From NCBI GenBank assembly GCA_963989385.1, contig OZ022500.1, forward strand, positions 108,541,842 to 108,605,841: a stretch of 64,000 bases of DNA. The letters run 5' to 3'. The DNA is from Ctena decussata. Lineage: Eukaryota > Mollusca > Bivalvia > Lucinida > Lucinidae. Below the pieces are notes generated by a model. It did no database searches. It worked only from the letters and a program-made list of their open reading frames with translations, and was not told where the DNA came from. Below are positions 57,140 through 64,000 of the stretch, piece by piece. Position numbers and translations under genes: made by a program. The number at the start of each line of letters is the position of its first letter. Position 1 is the stretch's first letter.

Positions 57140-57330
57140 CGTAACAATAAATATACCAAAGAAACGAACGGTAGCAGATGAGTATTCGTACTTGATTTGG
57201 CTGAGTTTGTACACGGCCAGATCTGCAACGTTCAACATTGGCCACGCCCTGTAGCAGCGGTTTAAGCAGGGCTCACCTTTAAAACAACTCGAAATGAGCC
57301 CAGTGATCACAAAGGAACATAAAATATATG
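57140..57330 (-). repeat. Family-D fragment, reverse orientation
   Basis: The reverse complement reads CTGCTTAAACCGCTGCTACA, GGGCGTGGCCAATGTTGAAC, matching the GCCGGTGTTGCACATTTCAT region of family D. Confidence 0.5.
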
Positions 57331-57497
57331 ATCTGATTGATATGTGATAAAATACGCCCGCCATACGACACTTAACAACGATAAAAATCTATACGGTTAA
57401 ATCCTTTGGAAGAAAGGAATACAAAATAATTTGGGGTTGAATATTTTCTTACCATTGCCTTCTTATCGATATTGGACAATGCACACACTAAAACTAG

Positions 57498-57561
57498 TGT
57501 TCTGTTCTGTTTCAATTCTTGTAATGAGATGTTCTGTTCTGTTTCAATTCTTGTAATGACT
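57498..57561 (+). repeat. 32-bp tandem duplication
   Basis: TGTTCTGTTCTGTTTCAATT then CTTGTAATGA occurs twice, nearly identical. Confidence 0.9.
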
Positions 57562-58199
57562 TTCCCTAAATGGCTCAGCGGTAACCATAGTTGAACACAC
57601 CTGGCGCCGACATAACAAGAGCCCGTTTTTTTCTGGCTAAGTTTTATTGCTGCTGCCATGTGATTGCTTAGACTTATCAAAAAGCATACGTACCCCACCA
57701 GAATCTAGACAAAGACAAAAACATCGTGGATTTACTCAGAATTTTAAGTGTAATATTTGCAATGTGTAGGACTGGAAAAGCGGACTGCGAAACAAGATAA
57801 AAGAAAACGCTACACTGCGTATGCAAAATGTAAAAAAAATGTTTTACCATTTGGTAAGTCTGAACTTCCGGTTTTTTATAATTTTAGTTGTTGCCAAGTT
57901 GGAAGACTAATCAGACTAGAACAATAACACGGCCGTCATCCCACATTTTTGACACTTATTTCGAACAATTATGTCCGACGAGACGACAAATTGTCTTGTT
58001 ATATCATTCCAGTTGAAACTATTTATTATTGTCTACTACACTCCTGGACAATCCTTACAAACACTTTCTTCACAAAATTGTCTAAACAAACAACTATAAT
58101 GGCAATAAAGATTGAGGGGTCAGTACCAATTGTAGTGTAGACATAGAAATATTGGACCACGAGCAGTTGGATCAGAGTGCATTGTTTTCCTTAATGCAA
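57562..58199. other. No recognised feature
   Basis: AT-rich spacer. Confidence 0.4.
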
Positions 58200-58299
58200 G
58201 CTATCTTCTAACACATTACTGACTTGATTTATCTTTTTTTTAATCTGTTTATAATTGAAGTTTATAAATAAGCCGTCGCAATTTTTACTATTCTTACGG

Positions 58300-58760
58300 C
58301 AAATCAATGCAAGGGAGTCTCCGTCCGACAAGATTATGTCATACCTATCAATTATCATGACTGATTGGCGCCGCAACTTAAGAATCTAAGAAAACAATTT
58401 CGATGAATATCAGTAAATTGAGTTGATAAAGCAGCCAAATATGACATGCGTATGTAACAACATAAAGGAACCGACCATGTTCATTTATTAAAAAATATCT
58501 AAGACTATTCCCAGCGGATGCACAGCGTTGAATGTGATGGTGTTTTACAGAACAGAACTGCGGAATTTTGTGATAAAAAAAAAATCTGAGGGCAAGGAAG
58601 ATATCAAGGAAAAGAAAATAGCAGACTCGGTTTAATTGAATCTGTTCATATACTGTAATATAAAGTTGCAAGACTAGACAAGCCCCCCTAGCACCGGCTT
58701 CAGGGAAAGTCTATTTCCAAATTGACTCAGAATCAGTCCAATGTTCTCAAAGGACCGGAA
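58300..58760 (-). repeat. Family-F and family-D fragments
   Basis: 58300-58380 matches 38520-38615 (family F). 58615-58760 in reverse complement matches family D (AGATTATATGTTTTCCGGTC, CCTGAAGCCGGTGCTAG, AACCGAGTCTGCTATTTTC). Confidence 0.5.
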
Positions 58761-58860
58761 AACATATAATCTGCACTATGCTTATATATTGCTTAAGGAT
58801 GATCTAAACTATAAATTAAGATACCCGAGAAAGATCACAATCACAAACGAACAACAACTC

Positions 58861-58934
58861 AAGGTTCGGGGTTATTAAACTTGAGAATAATCTCAAATTC
58901 AAAATAAAGCACACTGATTGGCTGCTTCCGAGCA
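58861..58934 (+). mobile_element. Half copy of the 61615-61760 palindromic element
   Basis: GGGGTTATTAAACTTGAGAA and AAAATAAAGCACACTGATTG, then GCTGCTTCCGAGCA match one arm of the full palindrome. Confidence 0.75.
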
Positions 58935-58985
58935 CATGCCAGAACAGATACTAATTTTCCTGTCTTACTTTATTTTTTATACGTT

Positions 58986-59905
58986 TGTCGAGGGGTAGAT
59001 AGTGTTCGTTTTTCCATCCGTTCGTCAGTCAGTACGTCTTCGCATCCGTCCGTTAAAATTTGCGTTAAAATTTTGCGTTAAGTTTATATTCTTACTTATG
59101 TTTCCAATATCTTTTGATGGAACCGTTAGGTAAGTGATTAAGTATGCTTTTTAGGTTTATAGAGACTAGGTAACATTAACCAGATGCTGCTACTGACCAA
59201 AGGTCAAGGTAACAGACTCAAACATTCGTGTTAAAGGTGTGCATAAATTTTTCATTCTTCACATACTTCCAGTATCCTTTGATGGAACCTTTTAAATTAT
59301 GACTAGATTTTCTTTGACGTTTAAATACATAGGAGTTGAGATCATCTGGACGCTGCTGCCTAGCTTAGATCAGGGTCATACACAAATACGTTTAGGTTAA
59401 AGTTTCTTATTTAGTTTATACTCTTTGCTAATATTTCCAATATCCGTTGGTGGAACCTGTTGCTATGTGACTAGGTTTTCTTCTAGGATCGTGCAGGTTC
59501 GTTGACATCGTTTGGATGCTGCTGCAGGCCTAAGGTCAAAAACACAAACTTAAACGTTTTGTTAAAGATTTGTTTTACGTTTATATTGTCAGGTTGATTT
59601 GCCAATATTCTTTCGATGGAATCTTTTAATATGTTGCTATGTTTACTTCTGGATAAATATAGATTAGTTAAAATCATCTGGATTCTTCTGCGTACCAAGG
59701 TCAAGGTTACAGACCGATACAATTTGCATTAAACTTTGTGTTAAATTTTGTATTCTATGCTGATATGTATAATATATTTTGGTGAAAACTTTGGATATAT
59801 GACTATATTAACTTACAGGTTCATACCGTCTAAGATAGGTTTCATTTGACGGTGGTTTCATAAGGCGGTGGCGTTGGTGGGGGTATATGTGGACCCATTT
59901 TACTT
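58986..59905 (+). mobile_element. CCGT-microsatellite plus ~166-bp tandem units
   Basis: GAGGGGTAGATAGTGTTCG, then a CCATCCGTTCGTCAGTCAGT-type decayed microsatellite, then five units marked by TTTCCAATATCTTTTGATGG at 59100, 59267, 59432, 59597 and 59763. The right end is near GGCGTTGGTGGGGGTATATG. Same layout as 43117-44266 but unrelated unit sequence. Confidence 0.6.
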
Positions 59906-60286
59906 GCTTTAGGTTATCTTCATTTGATAGCAAATTTATTTTTCTCTGTGACTCTTTAACCCTTATGACCATTTTGATTTTATTCCAATAAAATCAGCCG
60001 CATACAAGAATAAGAATACCAGCGTCTGTGCTGTTTGTAAGGGAAGCTGCATTTGTTTCGTAATCCCAGGAATATTTTGGATGCATATTTGTAGGGAAAA
60101 GCTGTTGTTCATCACCTTTGCACTGGATTTATTCTGTCATAGTTCAAATGATCATGCCTTTAAATATAATTTCTAGATTGTCTTTTTAATAATAATTAAG
60201 AATTTTAAGGTTTTTCTTTAATTCCAAACGATATGTCTTATCAACAATAATGCAGTATTTTAAGGTTTTCCTTTAATTCCAAACAA
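59906..60286. other. No recognised feature
   Basis: Contains a short direct repeat, AATTCCAAACGATATG/AATTCCAAACAAATATG with TTTTAAGGTTTT (60205 and 60258). Nothing else. Confidence 0.4.
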
Positions 60287-60290
60287 ATAT

Positions 60291-60526
60291 GAGCCATGAC
60301 ACATCAAAACCAACAATGTGGTTGTGCGCCCAGCGCAGACTCAGATCAGCCTGGGCATCCGCCGAGTCTGATCAGAGTCTTCGCTGTCCGCATGGAGGTA
60401 GCTTAGACCCTTAGCTACCCTTTAGGCGCTCAGCAATGAGTCTGATCGGTCTAGGCGGATGCCCAGGCTGATCTGAGTCTGCGCTAGGCGCACAACCAAT
60501 TTTTTGGTTTTCTTATGTCGCGGCTC
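60291..60526 (+). mobile_element. MITE-1 copy, 4-bp TSD (ATAT)
   Basis: Begins GAGCCATGACACATC and ends TATGTCGCGGCTC. ATAT lies at 60287-60290 and 60527-60530. Confidence 0.92.
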
Positions 60527-60530
60527 ATAT

Positions 60531-61614
60531 GATCCTGAATGGGGTAACATTGCATTCAAATAGTTGTGTATGTTATGTGTCTGCTGTTTCTTTCTACTAT
60601 AGAGCATTTTTTCAGTAAACTACGCCGTTCTGAAAAGGACCAAAGTGTTCAATGTATGCGAATTTCTATGCGAAATTGCGAAAGAGTGCTAAGAAAATGT
60701 TAGCGCCAAAAGAGGGATGTCAAAACATACGCTTGCAGAATTTCAGAAAACAAATCGTACAAGCTATATCAAACTGAGAATTCAAAGACTGGAGGGCAAA
60801 CAGTGTAAAGCCGGATGAGATGGCTAATGATGGGACGCCATATATCAATCTACACTGTTTGCAAATTTGACTTTTCAGTTTTTAGCGCTTTAAGTTAAAC
60901 ATATTCCATTTAGCACGTTCTGTTGAAAAAATGTCATCTAAACTTATTTCTAATTTAAACCAAGAAACAGATAAATTACTTGGAAAAGGATTAGCCGAGC
61001 AATCACTAACAGCGCATGTCAGAATGTACTTGATAAAACACACTGTAGGTTTGAAGAAAATTTTATACTCGTACATGTATCAAGTCAAGAAGAAAACCAT
61101 CCATATTAAAGTGCACGTAATTGTGGCAGAAAATAGTTTAGACTCGGAAATGCTTGAACATTAAAGAACATGTTTTCTAATTTGCATCAGTTTGTATTAA
61201 TGCTTTAAATTTCTTGCATCAATTTCTTGGCTTTCTCTGAGAGACATTAAAGCTTTATTGACGCCTTGTGGAGATTTACTGATCAAACTGCAGACACAGA
61301 ACCAATTTCCGGGGCCTTTATGGGCGTTTTACATCCCTAAGTCGGTCAGCTGTCACATAAATATCTCTTGACTAATTGATTAACATTTATGAATCGTTTC
61401 ACACTTAGCACACATTAGGGGCATAGCACAGCAGGTAGAAAGAATCAACCAACTAAACTTGAATGCAGACAGATTGAAATACCAATAACGTACACACAGG
61501 TGGCATTCCAATGAGTACTATCAACGCCCCTTCACTTGCCGACATATTTCTACACGGGTATCAGGTGCAGTTCAAACACGGACTCTGAACAGCAAGTAAA
61601 ACGCATTGTACACC
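60531..61614. other. No recognised gene
   Basis: The 77-codon frame at 60931-61164 (LLGKGLAEQSLTAH) recalls the start of a phage-integrase-like core-binding domain only faintly and is not called. Confidence 0.4.
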
Positions 61615-61760
61615 AGGCCCCGAGGTTATAAACTTGAGTACATTCTCAAACTCAGAATAAAGCACACTGATTGGCTGCTTCCGAACACGCTCGGAAGCAG
61701 CCAATCAGTGTGCTTTATTTTGAGTTTGAGATTATTCTCAAGTTTTATAACCTCGAGCCT
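61615..61760. mobile_element. 146-bp palindromic MITE-like element
   Basis: Arms: CGAGGTTATAAACTTGAGTA, then AGCACACTGATTGGCTGCTT and CCGA, against TCGGAAGCAGCCAATCAGTG through CTCAAGTTTTATAACCTCG. A half copy is at 58861-58934. Confidence 0.85.
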
Positions 61761-62387
61761 TAAAATCAGCTTCAGATACATAAATGATGTTCTATCTCTG
61801 GATTATTCAAAGGATTTCGGAGACAGACTTCATTTATCCATGTGAACTTGAAATTAAGGATACGCCAGATTCCTGTATATCTGCCGCAAACTTAAATTGA
61901 GATATCTAGGTTGACAAGGGAAAACGTTTTACTAAGCCTTACGACAAGACGACATGTTGATAGAGGAAAGTATTCACTGAGCAAAACATGTGACCGCGTA
62001 AGACAACCATGGCCTGGTTAACCCCTACTAAACTGATTTCCGATAATATACACACGTCGGGATTTCGGTTACGGACATTCAGTCTCACTGAATAATCCTT
62101 TAGCTGCATAGACAAATATTATTGTAAGCAGGTGAAGCATGCTTACTAGTCGCCAGAACCTCATCAACCTCTGTATAGGGATCCATGACTATTTATCTGT
62201 ATTTCTCTTTTGTCAATGTGTCTACGATTTACGAGTTCGGACTAATAATTCCGACCCCTTCACCACTTCTGCACATATCAAATACTAAGGACCTGTTGGC
62301 TTTTCGCTTGTCTTGTTTTGCTTTATATGCTTTCTTTTCAAATTTGGGTGTACTGCAGGATGTGGAAATCGATTATGTCGGTTCCTG
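61761..62387. other. No recognised feature
   Basis: No repeat or coding signal recognised. Confidence 0.4.
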
Positions 62388-62574
62388 GGCTCATATTTAT
62401 AAAACCACATATGTTGTTGCTATGCTGTTGCTAAGGCTCAATTTTTATGAAGGAGATTCCCTACAACTATGAAATTTCCTCTGGAGGTATAGTCTTTTTC
62501 AGACTCTCCTTCAATGAAATTTAGCCTTAGAAACAGCAAAGCAGCCACTTAAGTCGTTTTATAAATACGGGCCC
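62388..62574. mobile_element. MITE-2 copy 3, internally deleted
   Basis: GGGCTCATATTTATAAAACC and AAGTCGTTTTATAAATACGG are the ends. The left arm is full (ACAACTATGAAATTTCCTCT) while the right arm lacks the ACTATGAAATTT-complement block. Confidence 0.8.
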
Positions 62575-62847
62575 TGATCATTACATTCTCATCTACTATA
62601 CCGATTGAAATATAACGAGACGCGTTTTCAAATATGTCTCTGATAAAACATATAAAAATGTCATTTATATCCTTAAGACCTTAATTACTTCCATCTTTTT
62701 GTCACATTTGAAATGACTTTCAAATGACTGTTCCAAAAGTTATAAACTATTCCCCACCACATTGTAACCCACTGTTTCTTCCATCTTCCATCCAATCTAT
62801 CCCTGTTCACATGGTAAGATCACTACTCAGAGCCGAAACACAGTCTA

Positions 62848-62863
62848 TTTTTTTTTTTTTTTT
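62848..62863 (+). repeat. 16-base T homopolymer
   Basis: Uninterrupted T run in otherwise unremarkable sequence (62580-63029), with no recognised gene. Confidence 0.9.
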
Positions 62864-63029
62864 GATAACATAAACTGAAACTGCTGGTTAAATACTTATA
62901 GATCTACTTTTAAATGGCAAGATATTTGTTGTTCCTTTTAGACTCTGCTAGTTACTTGACTGTCATGTCTTTCAGACATACGCTGTCATTTCATTTAGTT
63001 TGAGCACAAGAAGACGGCTCAATATTAAT

Positions 63030-63267
63030 GAGCCGCGACACGAGATAACCAACAAACAAGGTTGTGCGCAAAGCACAAACTCAGATCAGCCAGGGCATCC
63101 TCCCAGTCTGATCAGAGTCTTTGCTTTGCGCTTAAAGGGTAGCTGAGGGTCTAAGCTAGCTCCATGCGAACAACCAAGACTCTGATCAGACTGGATGGAT
63201 GCCCAGGCTGAGCTTAGCCTGCGCTGGGCGCCCGGCCACTTTGTTGGTTTTTCTCGGGTCGCGGCTC
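63030..63267 (-). mobile_element. MITE-1 copy, minus orientation
   Basis: Begins GAGCCGCGACACGAG and ends CGGGTCGCGGCTC; centre CTAAGCTAGCTCCATGCG. Flanks TAAT/AGTT do not match. Confidence 0.9.
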
Positions 63268-63437
63268 AGTTTATTCTAGAGTCCTTCTGATTTTGAAAAT
63301 AGATAAAGACGTTTAGAAAAGTTCATGCTCACAATGTACACCCATTCATAGCACCGAAAGAAGAAATGTGTGAAACACAAATTACAAAACTCAACAACAT
63401 GTTTGCAAACCGAGAAATTATTTGGACATTTATTAAG

Positions 63438-63510
63438 AAATGGACGGACGCTTGGCGCCCCGTTACTGCGGCTATGGATTCGTTCCGCTGAGGTGCGGGG
63501 GTAACGTCGA
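63438..63510. other. GC-rich patch near the right edge
   Basis: CTTGGCGCCCCGTTACTGCG and CGTTCCGCTGAGGTGCGGGG stand out from the AT-rich background. The minus-strand frame here reads IDVTPAPQRNESIAAVTG. No family identified. It might belong to the same transcription unit as the exon candidate at 63666-63759. Confidence 0.3.
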
Positions 63511-63665
63511 TATGAGAATTGAAATATGATGATGCAAACCGAGAAGATTTAAATAATGGCCAATCGCTCGTCAAGGAGTATGAACTGGAGATGAAGGAAA
63601 TAACTTTGGCTTCCGGTCAGATCCTTTTCCTATTGTATACTATTTGTAACTTGCACGTAACTCAC

Positions 63666-63759
63666 CCCGTCCAATCGAAACGCCGGAAAAGTGGTACGAA
63701 CGCCGGATATGCGGTATTTTCACGCCGAATTGTGGTCTTTTTTTCAGAATCGCCGCCAT
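63666..63759 (-). CDS. Candidate first coding exon of a gene extending leftward
   Basis: Minus-strand ATGGCGGCGATTCTG opens a 31-codon frame, MAAILKKRPQFGVK then IPHIRRSYHFSGVSIGR, running straight into a consensus donor (CGGG|GTGAGT at 63665-63660), phase 1. The N-terminus is rich in basic and hydroxylated residues and lacks acids, as in mitochondrial presequences (inference). GC content is higher than in flanking DNA. Against: the -3 position is T, no downstream exon can be assigned, and the plus strand has its own good donor nearby (AACG|GTAAGTGAGT at 63810). Family unknown. Confidence 0.3.
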
Positions 63760-64000
63760 TAAATTTGACAGCGGGTTACAAAAGTCGGATGAATTAATAG
63801 TTAAAAACGGTAAGTGAGTATAACAAATTAGCCTATCTGGATCTTCATAGATTTTATTAACTGTCGAAACTTCATTTAGTTTAGAAACTACGTTTGTTTG
63901 TCGTAACATTTAAAGTGATTTTTGTCTTATATGTTCGGCCTTTCGCTTAGACCTTATTCACGTCCTCAAGTTTTGTACTTTTTTAACTTTCATTGAAAAG

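Noticed and set aside
60931..61164. Tyrosine-recombinase (Crypton/DIRS-like) remnant
   Set aside because: Only a loose resemblance around LLGKGLAEQSLTAH; no catalytic region or second copy to support it.
1..64000. CRISPR array or bacterial operon
   Set aside because: Repeats are diverged, too long or directly abutting without unique spacers, and there are no compact genes; the sequence is eukaryotic.

Overview
This window looks like gene-poor nuclear DNA from a bivalve mollusc. The reasons are AT-rich sequence with no long open reading frame (the longest is 174 codons and lies across a transposon), heavy loads of small DNA transposons, tRNA-derived SINE-like repeats, and microsatellite-linked tandem arrays ending in small hairpins, a combination I associate with heterodont clams. 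The species cannot be fixed from sequence alone. There is no bacterial operon, CRISPR array, rRNA or convincing functional tRNA gene.

The dominant resident is a palindromic, MITE-like element of about 235 bp (here MITE-1) with termini GAGCCGCGACACG/CGTGTCGCGGCTC. I count 14 copies or fragments in both orientations, and five have perfect 4-bp target-site duplications. One copy (55663-57032) is split by a second, 1.1-kb foldback element flanked by a 3-bp TTA duplication. Other small elements are MITE-2 (three copies, GGCCGTATTCATA termini), palindromes at 31315, 33834 and 61615, a unique element with perfect 20-bp terminal inverted repeats (48570-49132), and a 2.3-kb foldback with arms of about 850 bp (4635-6967).

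Several tandem arrays (1-1392, 9612-10757, 36071-36979, 38829-40400, 43117-44266, 58986-59905) share a layout although their sequences differ: an end structure, a short CCGT-type microsatellite, then 3-8 units of 130-185 bp. This resembles the non-autonomous Helitron-like elements known from molluscs; that assignment is inference. A separate 61-bp satellite at 11273-11790 shows a two-unit higher-order pattern.

Segmental duplications record insertion history. The 34650-35420 segment is repeated at 35863-38210, where the second copy carries two extra insertions. The 17384-17720 segment is repeated at 18288-18870 with a SINE-like element inserted. An inverted pair lies at 15080-15495 and 18873-19265, and a 262-bp direct repeat at 12595/12977 differs at only two positions.

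Protein-coding evidence is thin. The clearest is the C-terminal end of a non-LTR retrotransposon polyprotein (28706-28930, minus strand). The most gene-like is a possible first coding exon at the right edge (63666-63759, minus strand), with an alanine-rich start, basic residues and a consensus splice donor. A few short reading frames shared between repeat copies may be fossils of transposon or host genes.
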